NCBI GenBank assembly: GCA_036960565.1
Contig: JBALXQ010000036.1
Coordinates: 1-64,000 of the forward strand
Direction of reading: 5' to 3'
DNA from: Bermanella sp036960565
Lineage (GTDB): Bacteria > Pseudomonadota > Gammaproteobacteria > Pseudomonadales > Oceanobacteraceae
DNA length: 64,000 nt
Shown: positions 1 to 9,414 of the stretch, piece after piece
How the letters are laid out: every line of letters starts with the position of its first letter
Numbering within the stretch: position 1 is the first letter of the stretch
The notes under the pieces: model-generated
Database searches by the model: none
Told to the model about the DNA's origin: nothing
Seen by the model: only the letters and a program-made list of their open reading frames with translations
Translations under genes and position numbers: made by a program

Positions 1-591
1 AACACCAGACTCAGCCATTTCGTAGTAGAAATCGTTACCTTCACGAGTACGCTCGCCAACACCAGCAAACACAGACAAACCTGAGTGTGCTTTAGCGATG
101 TTGTTGATCAATTCCATCATGTTTACAGTTTTACCAACACCGGCACCACCGAACAAACCTACTTTACCACCCTTAGCGAATGGGCAAACTAGATCGATTA
201 CTTTGATGCCAGTCTCTAGCAAATCAGAAGACATGGACTGTTCGGCGAATGTAGGTGGCTTACGGTGAATAGAAGAAACTTCTTTCGCACCGATAGGACC
301 ACATTCATCGATAGGACGTCCAAGAACGTCCATGATGCGACCCAATGTTTCAACGCCTACAGGCACTTGAATTGGGGCATTTGTGTTTTCTGCTGTTAAG
401 CCGCGCTTTAGGCCTTCTGTAGAACCCATGGCGATGGTACGAACGATACCGTCACCTAGCTGTTGTTGAACTTCAAGCGTGATTTCTCCGCCTTCAACTT
501 TAAGCGCGTCATATATTCTTGGCACGGCATCGCGTGGAAATTCCACGTCGATTACGGCACCGATGATCTGTACGACCTTTCCGCTACTCAT
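1..591 (-). CDS. atpD: ATP synthase F1 beta subunit, N-terminal part (cut by window edge)
   Basis: Catalytic subunit of F1, where ATP is made at the alpha/beta interfaces on the cytoplasmic side. The visible 197 codons run from an ATG at 591-589 to base 1 with no stop. The N-terminal beta-barrel (MSSGKVVQIIGAVIDVEF) is followed by the nucleotide-binding domain with the P-loop GGAGVGKT near residue 150 and the GERTREGND segment. The C-terminal half lies outside the window. It is last of the visible operon genes, 35 bp after atpG; atpC would be expected next. Identification is secure. Confidence 0.98.
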   Translation of the reverse strand, partial: MSSGKVVQIIGAVIDVEFPRDAVPRIYDALKVEGGEITLEVQQQLGDGIVRTIAMGSTEGLKRGLTAENTNAPIQVPVGVETLGRIMDVLGRPIDECGPIGAKEVSSIHRKPPTFAEQSMSSDLLETGIKVIDLVCPFAKGGKVGLFGGAGVGKTVNMMELINNIAKAHSGLSVFAGVGERTREGNDFYYEMAESGV

Positions 592-626
592 TGTTAAATC
601 CTCTTATAAACCTTAAACCTGCAAGC

Positions 627-1487
627 CTATACCGCTGCAGCACCACTACAGATCTCTGAGATCTCTTGGGTAATCGCTGCCTGACGAGCCTTGTTGTAAA
701 TCAAGTTCAGCTCTTTGATGATATCACCCGCATTATCGGTGGCGGATTTCATCGCCAACATACGTGCTGCCATTTCACACGCTGTGTTTTCAATCACAGC
801 CTGATAAACCTGAGACTCAATATAACGAACCAACATTTCGCTAAGCAAAGCTTCAGCATCTGGTTCGTAAATGTAATCCCAATGGCCACTCAGTGCTTCA
901 TCTTCTTCAGCTTCAAGCGGTAGAAGTTGGTTAACTGTTGGTTTCTGCGTCATGGTGTTAACGAAACCGTTACTCGCTAGATACAAACGATCAATTTGAC
1001 CGCTATCAAACGCATCTAACATCACCTTAACGCTACCGATTAAATCGCTCATTTCTGGCGCGTCACCCATTTGGGTTTTGGCTGCCACCACATTGCCACC
1101 GAAGCTTTTGAAAAAAGCGACACCTTTTGCGCCAATGGCGCAAATATCCACTTCAACTTTGTCGTTGTGGAAGGTCTTCATCTCTTTTACTAAGCGACGT
1201 AACAAGTTGGTGTTCAAGCCACCGCACAAGCCGCGATCAGAAGTAATAACGATATAACCAACACGTTTTACTTCACGCTCTTGCAGATAGGCGTGACGAT
1301 ATTCACTGGTAGCGTTGGCCATATGGCCCACTACCGCTCGGATTTTTTCTGCATATGGACGGCCAGACGCCATTCGATCCTGCGCTTTACGCATTTTCGA
1401 GGCGGCGACCATTTCCATAGCAGAAGTAATCTTTTGCGTATTTTGAATACTGCCGATTTTCTGCTTTATCTCTTTTCCGACTGCCAT
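627..1487 (-). CDS. atpG: ATP synthase F1 gamma subunit
   Basis: Central rotor stalk that couples c-ring rotation to the conformational cycle of the alpha3beta3 head. The protein has 286 residues, close to the E. coli length. The family N-terminus is clear (KEIKQKIGSIQNTQKITSAM), as is the C-terminal helix (YNKARQAAITQEISEI) that enters the head. The middle segment SDRGLCGGLN is typical of the Rossmann-like outer domain. It lies between atpA and atpD in the usual order. Nothing is unusual. Confidence 0.98.
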   Translation of the reverse strand: MAVGKEIKQKIGSIQNTQKITSAMEMVAASKMRKAQDRMASGRPYAEKIRAVVGHMANATSEYRHAYLQEREVKRVGYIVITSDRGLCGGLNTNLLRRLVKEMKTFHNDKVEVDICAIGAKGVAFFKSFGGNVVAAKTQMGDAPEMSDLIGSVKVMLDAFDSGQIDRLYLASNGFVNTMTQKPTVNQLLPLEAEEDEALSGHWDYIYEPDAEALLSEMLVRYIESQVYQAVIENTACEMAARMLAMKSATDNAGDIIKELNLIYNKARQAAITQEISEICSGAAAV

Positions 1488-1534
1488 ATTGACTGCCCCT
1501 AATTATCTGCTCGGCGAACCGACTAAACCGAAGC

Positions 1535-3079
1535 TTAGTAAGTTTGAGTTGCCTTAAATTTCTCAAGCAAGTCTTTAAGACCAGTCTTTTCAGCGTCGCC
1601 GTATTTACCAGCACCGTTGATAAGATCAACTAGGTCTTTAAACTCAGACTGAGCGTAAGATAGAAGTGCAGATTCGAAATCGGCAATTTTATCAATCGCT
1701 ACATCTTTAAGGTGACCTTCGTTCGCTGAATAAAGCATGATCGCCATTTCAGCAACACTCATAGGCGCGTACTGTTTCTGCTTCATTAACTCAGTAACAG
1801 TTTTACCGTGCTCTAATTGTGCACGAGTCGCGTCATCTAGATCAGATGCGAACGCAGCGAAAGCCGCCAATTCACGATACTGAGCCAGTGCGATACGAAT
1901 ACCACCACCCAACTTAGAGATAATCTTAGTTTGAGCTGAACCACCAACACGCGATACTGAAATACCGGCGTTCATTGCAGGACGGATGCCGGCATTGAAT
2001 AGGTTAGTTTCTAAGAAAATCTGACCATCTGTAATCGAAATTACGTTAGTCGGTACAAATGCAGATACATCGCCACCTTGGGTTTCGATGATAGGAAGTG
2101 CGGTTAAAGAACCGGTCTTTCCTTTCACTTCACCGTTAGTGAACTGTTCTACGTAGTTGGCGTTTACACGAGATGCACGCTCAAGAAGACGAGAGTGTAA
2201 ATAGAAAACGTCACCAGGATACGCTTCACGACCAGGTGGGCGCTTAAGTAGTAGAGAAATTTGACGGTAAGCCCAGGCTTGTTTAGTCAAATCATCATAT
2301 ACGATTAAAGCGTCTTCACCGCGGTCACGGAAGTATTCACCCATGGCACAACCGGCGTATGGCGAAATAAACTGCATAGAAGCAGGCTCAGATGCAGAAG
2401 CGGCAACGATAATGGTGTTTTCCATTGCGCCGTGCTCTTCAAGTTTACGAACTACGTTCGCAATTGAAGATTGCTTCTGACCGATGGCTACATATATACA
2501 CTTAATGCCAGAGTCTTTTTGGTTAATGATCGCATCGATCGCCATGGCTGTTTTACCAGTCTGACGGTCACCGATGATCAATTCACGCTGGCCACGGCCA
2601 ACAGGAACCATTGCATCAACTGATTTGTAACCAGTTTGCACAGGCTGATCAACACTCTTACGAGAGATTACGCCTGGAGCAATACGTTCTACCGGAGTAG
2701 AAGTAGATGCTTCGATCGGACCTTTACCATCGATTGGGTTACCAAGAGCATCAACAACACGGCCTAATAATTCAGGACCGGCTGGTACTTCAAGGATACG
2801 ACCCGTACAACGGGCTTTTTGGCCTTCTTGTAGAGGAAGATAGTCGCCCATTACGATAGCACCAACAGAGTCTTGCTCTAGGTTAAGTGCCATGCCGAAA
2901 AGGCCGCCATCAAATTCAATCATCTCGCCATACATTACGTCGGCAAGACCGTGAATACGTACGATACCATCAGATACAGAAACAATTGTACCTTCGGTGC
3001 GCACTTCAGAAGTCACATCAAGATTATCGATGCGCTTCTTAATCACTTCGCTAATTTCGCTAGGATTTAGTTGCTGCAT
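1535..3079 (-). CDS. atpA: ATP synthase F1 alpha subunit
   Basis: Non-catalytic nucleotide-binding subunit of the F1 head. It has 514 residues, against 513 in E. coli. The N-terminus MQQLNPSEISEVIKKRI is the family form. The P-loop GDRQTGKT lies near residue 170 and the ATPase alpha/beta signature (PAMNAGISVSRVG) near residue 370. It is co-directional with atpH upstream (16 bp gap) and atpG downstream (47 bp gap), so it is read from the same operon transcript. Confidence 0.98.
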   Translation of the reverse strand: MQQLNPSEISEVIKKRIDNLDVTSEVRTEGTIVSVSDGIVRIHGLADVMYGEMIEFDGGLFGMALNLEQDSVGAIVMGDYLPLQEGQKARCTGRILEVPAGPELLGRVVDALGNPIDGKGPIEASTSTPVERIAPGVISRKSVDQPVQTGYKSVDAMVPVGRGQRELIIGDRQTGKTAMAIDAIINQKDSGIKCIYVAIGQKQSSIANVVRKLEEHGAMENTIIVAASASEPASMQFISPYAGCAMGEYFRDRGEDALIVYDDLTKQAWAYRQISLLLKRPPGREAYPGDVFYLHSRLLERASRVNANYVEQFTNGEVKGKTGSLTALPIIETQGGDVSAFVPTNVISITDGQIFLETNLFNAGIRPAMNAGISVSRVGGSAQTKIISKLGGGIRIALAQYRELAAFAAFASDLDDATRAQLEHGKTVTELMKQKQYAPMSVAEMAIMLYSANEGHLKDVAIDKIADFESALLSYAQSEFKDLVDLINGAGKYGDAEKTGLKDLLEKFKATQTY

Positions 3080-3095
3080 ATTTATCCCTATAAGC

Positions 3096-3632
3096 TCAGG
3101 AGTTCATTGCTTCGGCTAACTTAGCCAACTTGCCACGTACCGTACCGTCGATCACCATATCACCCGCTCGGATGATGGCGCCGCCTACTAATGTTGAATC
3201 AACAGAAGTAGTTACTCGTACGTCTTTAGCCAGTTTAGCTTTGAGAGCGTCAGTTAATTTTTGCTTGGATTCGTCGCTTACTTCAAAAGCTGAGATGATT
3301 TCCACATCTACCGCTTTCTCCAGCTCTGCCTTCAAGTGCTCGAATTGTTCTAATATTTGTGGCAATAGCGAAATACGTTTGTTTTCCGCTAGAACGTTAA
3401 TCAGGTTTTGCACTGATGCGTTCAATGTATCGCCACAAACATCAATCAATGTTTGAGCTTGCTGTAGACCCGTAAGACTTGGGTGGCTTAACGCCTTTGC
3501 CATGTCTTCGTTTAGAGTCACGTTGCTCGCGATTACTAGCATGTTTGACCATGCTTGTAATTCGCCAGCATCTACAGCGGCTTGGAAGGCTGCTTTCGCG
3601 TATGGACGAGCCAATGTTGAAAGTTCAGCCAT
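3096..3632 (-). CDS. atpH: ATP synthase delta subunit
   Basis: OSCP-type subunit that ties the top of the F1 head to the peripheral stalk. It has 178 residues. The N-terminal helical domain starts MAELSTLARPYAKAAFQAA. The C-terminal part carries the conserved DSTLVGGAIIRAGDMVIDGT stretch that closes the family domain. It lies between atpF and atpA, 12 bp after atpF, in the standard order. Confidence 0.97.
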   Translation of the reverse strand: MAELSTLARPYAKAAFQAAVDAGELQAWSNMLVIASNVTLNEDMAKALSHPSLTGLQQAQTLIDVCGDTLNASVQNLINVLAENKRISLLPQILEQFEHLKAELEKAVDVEIISAFEVSDESKQKLTDALKAKLAKDVRVTTSVDSTLVGGAIIRAGDMVIDGTVRGKLAKLAEAMNS

Positions 3633-3644
3633 GGTAAACCCCTT

Positions 3645-4115
3645 TTATAGCTCTTGAGCTAATTGGTTAAGAAGCGCATCGTGCTTCTCAAGGTCAATTG
3701 AGGTTTCCAGGATTTTCGAAGCACCGGCTACTGCTAGAGCTGAAACCTGACTACGTAAGGTTTCTTTAGCACGGTTAACTTCTTGATCTATTTCTGCTTG
3801 AGCAGCAACTTTAATGCGATCACCTTCAGTGCGAGCCGATTCTTTGGCTTCGTCAATGATTTGGGTAGCGCGCTTGTTTGCTTGCTCAATGATTTGGGCA
3901 GCTTGCTCTTTGGCTTCACGTAATTGAGAACCGACTTTTTCTTGAGCCAATTTCAAATCACGTTCAGCGCGGTTAGCAGCATCCAAGCCATCTGCGATTT
4001 TCTTCGCGCGTTCTTCCATAGAGTTGATTAGCGGAGGCCAAACAAACTTCATGCAGAACCAAACGAAAACAGCAAAGGCGATGATCTGGCCGATCAGAGT
4101 AGCATTTATATTCAC
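3645..4115 (-). CDS. atpF: ATP synthase Fo subunit b
   Basis: Peripheral stalk subunit, present as a dimer. It has 156 residues, the same length as in E. coli. One N-terminal membrane helix (about residues 5-25, NATLIGQIIAFAVFVWFCMKF) is followed by a long charged Ala/Glu/Lys/Arg-rich helix that forms the right-handed coiled coil and ends at the delta-binding C-terminus. It sits 37 bp after atpE. Confidence 0.97.
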   Translation of the reverse strand: MNINATLIGQIIAFAVFVWFCMKFVWPPLINSMEERAKKIADGLDAANRAERDLKLAQEKVGSQLREAKEQAAQIIEQANKRATQIIDEAKESARTEGDRIKVAAQAEIDQEVNRAKETLRSQVSALAVAGASKILETSIDLEKHDALLNQLAQEL

Positions 4116-4152
4116 GCCTTAGTCCTCTTGTTCGTTGTAAGAAAAAATAATC

Positions 4153-4380
4153 TTATTTGTAAACAGCGAACATAAGGTAAAGACCAAGACCAACACCGAT
4201 CATTGGAACAGCATCCAATAGGCCGGCGATAAGGAACATTTTACCTTGTAGCATTGGGGCTAGTTCAGGCTGACGCGCAGAACCTTCAAGAAGACGACCG
4301 CCAAGTAGACCAAAGCCGATCGCAGTACCTAGAGCGCCTAGACCGATCATAATTGCTGCTGCAATAAGAACCATTTCCAT
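4153..4380 (-). CDS. atpE: ATP synthase Fo subunit c
   Basis: Proteolipid that forms the rotating c-ring. It has 75 residues in two membrane helices joined by the polar loop ARQPEL. The ion-carrying carboxylate is Asp56 in GLLDAVPMIGVGLGLY. The flanking residues are those of a proton-type ring, and I see no sodium-binding signature (no Gln/Ser-Thr pattern). Gaps of 105 bp to atpB and 37 bp to atpF fit the need for extra c-subunit translation. Confidence 0.97.
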   Translation of the reverse strand: MEMVLIAAAIMIGLGALGTAIGFGLLGGRLLEGSARQPELAPMLQGKMFLIAGLLDAVPMIGVGLGLYLMFAVYK

Positions 4381-4485
4381 AGTATTTTCCTATTTAAAGT
4401 TAAGTGAAAGTTAAAAGTTACGGGTTAAAAAAACTTTGTCACAAAAGAAAGCGGCGCTAACTATAAAAGTCAGTGCCGCTCTCCA

Positions 4486-5397
4486 TTAATGATCTTCGTG
4501 AGCCATGCTCAGGTATACGATAGTCAACATCATAAAGATGAAGGCCTGTAACGTAATAACTAGGATGTGGAATATTGCCCAACCCAGTTGTAACACACCA
4601 GCCAATGACGCCATCAAGAATCCTACTGGGAACATTAACGCGATTAGGATGAAGATCATCTCACCTGCGTACATGTTACCGAACAAACGAAGCGCCAACG
4701 AAATTGGCTTAGCGACTAGACCAACAATCTCCAAGAAGAAGTTTACTGGAATAAATAACGCCTGAACCACTGGGTTCTTAACGTTAAATGGGTGCAGGGT
4801 AAGTTCGCCAATAAAACCGCCAATGCCTTTAACCTTGATGCTGTAGTAGATCATCATGGCGAAAACGGTTAGGGACATACCCATAGTGATGTTTGGATCT
4901 GTTGAAGCGACAACTTTCATGTATGCGTGATGTGGGTCATGGCCAGCCGCTTCAAATACCAAACCAAACAAGGCTGGAATAACGTCTACAGGGATTAAAT
5001 CCATGGCATTCATCATGAATACCCAAGTGAATATCGTTAACGCCAGTGGTGCAATTATTGGGTTACGACCGTGGAAAGCTTCTTTAACGGTGTTATCGAT
5101 GAACTCAATCATGATTTCTACGAAGTTTTGAAAACCAGTAGGAACGCCAGTGGTGGCATTTTTAGCCGCACGTCTGAACAAGAACATAATCATAAAGCCA
5201 ATGGCGATTGACCAACCCAGTGTATCTACGTGAACAGCCCAAAAGCCCATGTCGGCCGCTTCAGCTCCATTTTGTGCCAACGTCCAAGACGCCTCACTCA
5301 TTACTGAACCATCTGCACGCTCGTAACCCGTTGGCAATTCGCCGTAGGTTAGGTTGGTGAGGTGGTGTTTTATGTAACTGGTTGAATCACCGGCCAT
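4486..5397 (-). CDS. atpB: ATP synthase Fo subunit a
   Basis: Stator membrane subunit that forms the two proton half-channels against the c-ring. It has 303 residues, longer than the 271 of E. coli because of a hydrophilic N-terminus and a loop near residues 150-165 (AGHDPHHAYM). The essential arginine is Arg237 in ISLALRLFGNMYAG. Five to six membrane helices can be followed from residue 55. The gene ends in MAHEDH. It is preceded by atpI with a 21 bp gap. Confidence 0.97.
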   Translation of the reverse strand: MAGDSTSYIKHHLTNLTYGELPTGYERADGSVMSEASWTLAQNGAEAADMGFWAVHVDTLGWSIAIGFMIMFLFRRAAKNATTGVPTGFQNFVEIMIEFIDNTVKEAFHGRNPIIAPLALTIFTWVFMMNAMDLIPVDVIPALFGLVFEAAGHDPHHAYMKVVASTDPNITMGMSLTVFAMMIYYSIKVKGIGGFIGELTLHPFNVKNPVVQALFIPVNFFLEIVGLVAKPISLALRLFGNMYAGEMIFILIALMFPVGFLMASLAGVLQLGWAIFHILVITLQAFIFMMLTIVYLSMAHEDH

Positions 5398-5418
5398 AAG
5401 TCACTCTCGTCTAAAGGT

Positions 5419-5793
5419 TTATAAATTTGCTATTTTTGAAACAAAAAAATTCGTACATTGCACCAACACAAATGTGCTAAACAGTGCCAGTACATCCAGC
5501 GGTTGGATCAGCTTAAATGACACTGCAAATCCCACCCCTGTTAAAATCATTTTCCAAGAGCCTCCCTGGTAAAACGACTGCAATACTGCATTCGTTTGCT
5601 GGGCCCCTGTGTGTAAAAATGCTTTATAAATAAAATAAGCGTTTGGTATTGTGCAAATCAAACCACCTGCCAATGCCGATATCGCCGCATCCTTACTGCG
5701 CAGTAAAAATAGAAGTGCAATTAAGACACTCAAGCCCAATTGAACCAGGCTAATTCTATAAACCGGAGGGCGTAAAATCGTCTGCCGCAACAT
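5419..5793 (-). CDS. atpI: ATP synthase accessory protein I
   Basis: Small four-helix membrane protein at the head of the operon. In other bacteria AtpI helps c-ring assembly and is not part of the finished enzyme. It has 124 residues with hydrophobic segments near residues 15-35, 38-56, 75-92 and 98-118. Sequence conservation in this family is low, so the call rests on hydrophobicity, length and position directly before atpB. As first gene it marks the operon start at about 5.8 kb. Confidence 0.88.
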   Translation of the reverse strand: MLRQTILRPPVYRISLVQLGLSVLIALLFLLRSKDAAISALAGGLICTIPNAYFIYKAFLHTGAQQTNAVLQSFYQGGSWKMILTGVGFAVSFKLIQPLDVLALFSTFVLVQCTNFFVSKIANL

Positions 5794-6137
5794 AATCTCC
5801 GGTGGGTTTTAACCCTTTTCTGCGTTGAAACACCTTTGTAAAAATAAAAGGTAGCCCAAATTGAGCGGGCCGAATTATATTGGCTAAGGCGCATGTCTTC
5901 AACAAAGCATTGCACTAATTGCCATTTAATTTAAATAAATAAGTTGAATGCTTGGTCAAGCCATAGGCTATTCCCACTCTGAAACGCTCAAAAAGTAACC
6001 GAATATAGGCCACGCATTGACGCTTGCCAAGTCTGTTCAGTGAGCTTGGCCAGTAACGGCTAATTAAAAAGAGGTATAAAGAAGTGTGTTAGGCGCCCAA
6101 AATAGAAGTATCTAGGCGCCTTTGAAGGAATATAAGA
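5794..6137. promoter_or_regulatory. Intergenic region with atp operon promoter and parB end
   Basis: This 344 bp region separates parB from atpI, both on the minus strand, and has no credible gene. The minus strand carries TTGACC (complement of 5954-5959) followed by an AT-rich tract (about 5925-5940), a plausible but unproven promoter for the ATP synthase operon. A weak hairpin with GGCGCC arms at 6092-6097 and 6115-6120 lies just after the parB stop. It has no strong T-run, so it is at best a weak terminator. Confidence 0.4.
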
Positions 6138-7031
6138 CTATTTTATATGATCCAATATGCCATCCAATTCATCAAGGCTTGAATAACTTATGACCAGTTT
6201 TCCTTTGCCGCGGGCGTTGTGCTTAAGCTCAACCTTAGCGCCTAAACGTTCACCCAAGCTGCCTTCGAGACGCTGAATATCTGGGTTAGGCCTGGATTTA
6301 TCTGATTGTGTTTTTTGCTCATGCCAGCCACGAACTAATGCTTCGGTTTGACGTACGGTTAAAGACTTAGCGGCCACTTGGCGCGCAGCTTCGCTTTGAT
6401 GCTGGTCCTGTAGACCCAATAAAGCACGAGCGTGACCCATTTCGATATCGCCATGCTCTAACAATATTTTCACGTCTTCGTTTAGATTCATTAAGCGCAA
6501 CAGATTAGTGACTGTTACACGACTTTTACCCACAGCTTCAGCTACTTGTTGCTGGGTTAATTCAAATTCCATTTGTAAACGATGTAGGGCCACCGCTTCT
6601 TCCATGGGGTTTAAGTTTTCACGCTGAATGTTTTCAATCAGGGCAATGGCAATGGCGGCTTCATCTGGAACCTGACGTACTAAAGCTGGAACTTCATGCA
6701 GACCCGCTATTTGTGCTGCACGCCAGCGACGCTCACCGGCAATAATTTCATAACGAGTATCTTTAGAAACACTAGAAAGCGGGCGCACAATAATAGGCTG
6801 CATGATGCCCTGGCTACGTATGGACGCCGCCAATTCTTCCAGTTGCTCTGGATGCATGTCTTTACGAGGCTGATATTGACCAGGTTGCAGATACTCTATC
6901 GGTAAATGCTTTAGTTCACCGTCAGTAACTGCAGCCGATGCTGGCTCACCTTCAACCTTTGAGGATTTGCTTGAGGCGCCTGCGAGAAGAGCATCCAAGC
7001 CCATGTTGCCCAGTCCACGTTTTTTTGCCAT
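6138..7031 (-). CDS. parB: Chromosome partitioning protein ParB
   Basis: CTP-dependent clamp that loads on parS and spreads to form the segregation complex. It has 297 residues. The N-terminal ParB/sulfiredoxin-like domain has the CTP-binding motif GERRWRAAQIAGL near residue 99. The helix-turn-helix follows (LTQQQVAEAVGKSRVTVTNL) at about residues 155-175. A C-terminal dimerisation segment ends the protein (DELDGILDHIK). It is 94 bp downstream of parA. Candidate parS sites are in recF (22430-22445, 23075-23090), with a weaker one in dctP (53916-53931). Confidence 0.97.
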   Translation of the reverse strand: MAKKRGLGNMGLDALLAGASSKSSKVEGEPASAAVTDGELKHLPIEYLQPGQYQPRKDMHPEQLEELAASIRSQGIMQPIIVRPLSSVSKDTRYEIIAGERRWRAAQIAGLHEVPALVRQVPDEAAIAIALIENIQRENLNPMEEAVALHRLQMEFELTQQQVAEAVGKSRVTVTNLLRLMNLNEDVKILLEHGDIEMGHARALLGLQDQHQSEAARQVAAKSLTVRQTEALVRGWHEQKTQSDKSRPNPDIQRLEGSLGERLGAKVELKHNARGKGKLVISYSSLDELDGILDHIK

Positions 7032-7125
7032 GTATTAATAAGCCGTATCGAGTATCTATATGTTCATGGCAGCGTGCTGCCAGGTGGGTACAAATATGTG
7101 TGAAAATTTTAGTTTAAGGTAACAA

Positions 7126-7917
7126 CTAAGAAGCGGTGGCCGCTGCATTTTTAAGTTTTTTGCACTTTCGGTTCACTTCACCGGCCAGTGCCAAGTAAGC
7201 CACCGCACCTCGTGAACTTTTATCGTAGTGCAAAACAGGTAAGCCGTAACTTGGTGCTTCAGCCAAACGTATATTACGCGGAATCACGGTACCGTATACT
7301 TGGTCACCAAAGTGATTTATAAGCTGCGACGACACATCTGTGGTTAAGCTAGAGCGCGGATCATACATAGTACGTAACAGACCATCAATTTTCAGTTCAG
7401 GATTAATTTCCCTGATGCGCTCTATGGTTGTTAACAAGGCACTCAAGCCTTCAAGTGCATAATACTCACATTGCATGGGGATAATAATGCCATCAGCCGC
7501 CACAAACGCGTTGATGGTAAGCATGTTTAGTGAAGGAGGGCAGTCTATTAGAATGTAATCGTATTGATCACTCACCGCATCAAGCGCGTCTTTTAAGCGG
7601 CGTTCTTTTCCGTCGACTTCAATTAACTCTACCTCAGCCGCAGTTAAATCACCGTTAGCAGGAAGAACGTCAAAGCCGACTTCGCTGTTGTGCACTTTTA
7701 TGTCGCTTACCGGTACTTTTCTCACGAGCAAGTCGTAAACCGATTTTTCAAGTTCGTGCTTATTAACTCCGCAACCCATAGTAGCGTTACCTTGTGGATC
7801 AAGATCCACCACCAAAATTTTACGTTTTGTGGCCACAAGCGATGCCGATAAATTTACCGTAGTAGTGGTTTTACCCACACCGCCTTTCTGGTTAGCTACC
7901 GCTATGATTCGACCCAC
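7126..7917 (-). CDS. parA: Chromosome partitioning ATPase ParA (Soj family)
   Basis: ATPase that binds nucleoid DNA non-specifically and drives ParB-parS complexes apart. It has 263 residues, the short chromosomal type without an N-terminal DNA-binding domain. The deviant Walker A motif KGGVGKTT is at residues 11-18. The Walker B region is YILIDCPPSLNMLT near residue 120. Placed upstream of parB as an operon. In pseudomonads parA follows rsmG directly; here an MFS/AraC pair separates them. Confidence 0.97.
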   Translation of the reverse strand: MGRIIAVANQKGGVGKTTTTVNLSASLVATKRKILVVDLDPQGNATMGCGVNKHELEKSVYDLLVRKVPVSDIKVHNSEVGFDVLPANGDLTAAEVELIEVDGKERRLKDALDAVSDQYDYILIDCPPSLNMLTINAFVAADGIIIPMQCEYYALEGLSALLTTIERIREINPELKIDGLLRTMYDPRSSLTTDVSSQLINHFGDQVYGTVIPRNIRLAEAPSYGLPVLHYDKSSRGAVAYLALAGEVNRKCKKLKNAAATAS

Positions 7918-8104
7918 GGATTACCCTTGCTGTAATTATCAAGCGACCGATAAGTCGACGCCTTCGTTCGCCTATTTATACACGATATTAGCGCAACCTT
8001 CATCCGCACAACCAAGGTTTAGCCACAGTATTTGGAAAAGGGCGACTCTATCTTTGATGAGTTTGCGAGGACAACCGGCAGCCAATCAAGTTTAAGAGAT
8101 AGAG

Positions 8105-9277
8105 TTAGTTAATGTGACCTGAACGAAGATCGTTCATTAACGACTTATCCACCCATTGCGAAAGCAGCAGTGACACACAAGCAATAATGGCGCCTGCAAA
8201 AAATACCATAGGAGGGTTAATCAGCCATAACAATCCAAATGCGGCCGGTATAACCACCGCAGCTATATGATTAATGGTAAAACTCACCGCAAACGTAGAA
8301 GCAATATCCTTTGGATCGGCTATTTTTTGAAAGAAGGTTTTAATCGCAATGGCCATGGCAAAAAACATGTGATCTATCACATACAAGGCAGCCGCCCACT
8401 TTGCATCTTCCACAAGGGCGTAGCCCACAAATACCAATATAAGCCCGCTGTATTCAAAGGTTAAAGCACGACGCTCACCAATACGGCCAATTAATGCGCC
8501 TATTTTTGGCGCCAAATACCAGTTTATGCAGTGGTTAATAATAAACAGTAGGGCAATATCCGCCGCAGAATAGTCGAACTTTTCCACCATTAAAAAACCT
8601 GCAAACACCACGAAAATCTGACGTCTGGCACCGCTAAAAAAGGTTAATAAATAATATAGCCAATACCGTTTTCTGATTATGATTTTTTTATGTTGTTCCA
8701 CCTCGGCTTCAAATCTGGGAAAAACAATCCACAGGTAGATAAACAGGGCAAAACCCAGAGCGCCCATAATCAAATAGGCTGCCGAGTAATCTAGGGCAAA
8801 AATAGAGAAGAATGCCCAAACCAAGGCAAAGGCCACCAAAGAAGCTAAAGATTTAATCGACAGTAATTCTCCCAATACTCGCGGCGCTTCCTGTTTTGAT
8901 AACCACTGCAATGAAAGCGAGGTGTTAACGGTTTCAAAATAATGAAAACCCACCGACATTAATACCGTCGTGGCATATAGGCCAATTTCAAATGGGAAAA
9001 GGCCTGTGGCAGCCACGCCAATAGATAATAGACACAAGGAAATAAGTGCCAGCGTTTGCTCTGAGATGACCAGCAATAAAAACACGGCAGTAAAAGCCAG
9101 GAACCCAGGTACCTCACGTAAGCTTTGCAATATGCCAATTTCAGCACCACTAAAAGCAGCGCGCTCGATGGCAAAATTGTTAAGCATGGCCAACCACGCC
9201 GAAAATGTGAGCGCCATAAGAATGGAGGTGACGATTAGGAAAGCTTTTTTGGAGCGCCAAGTTTGCGGTATCTGCAT
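8105..9277 (-). CDS. MFS transporter, substrate unknown
   Basis: Twelve-helix-type integral membrane transporter of the major facilitator superfamily. It has 390 residues, almost all hydrophobic, with a central basic cytoplasmic loop (EVEQHKKIIIRKRYW, about residues 192-206) dividing two halves of six helices. I see no motif that fixes the substrate or direction of transport. It is transcribed away from the AraC-type regulator at 9415, with 137 bp between the start codons, so that regulator may control it. The pair interrupts the usual rsmG-parA order and looks like a later insertion. Confidence 0.8.
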   Translation of the reverse strand: MQIPQTWRSKKAFLIVTSILMALTFSAWLAMLNNFAIERAAFSGAEIGILQSLREVPGFLAFTAVFLLLVISEQTLALISLCLLSIGVAATGLFPFEIGLYATTVLMSVGFHYFETVNTSLSLQWLSKQEAPRVLGELLSIKSLASLVAFALVWAFFSIFALDYSAAYLIMGALGFALFIYLWIVFPRFEAEVEQHKKIIIRKRYWLYYLLTFFSGARRQIFVVFAGFLMVEKFDYSAADIALLFIINHCINWYLAPKIGALIGRIGERRALTFEYSGLILVFVGYALVEDAKWAAALYVIDHMFFAMAIAIKTFFQKIADPKDIASTFAVSFTINHIAAVVIPAAFGLLWLINPPMVFFAGAIIACVSLLLSQWVDKSLMNDLRSGHIN

Positions 9278-9414
9278 CTGTCTATCCCTTAATACATTGT
9301 GCTAAAAGCAGTATATCTCTAGACTAAATGTCATATTTCCCCATAAAAGACAGGTAATTTATCATTTCGGACATACCTGTATGGCGACAAGGAGCCAATC
9401 CAAATAAAAACGAC

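Noticed and set aside
7829..8095. 88-codon plus-strand frame over the parA start
   Set aside because: Most of it is antisense to conserved parA codons, and the remainder has no protein-like composition.
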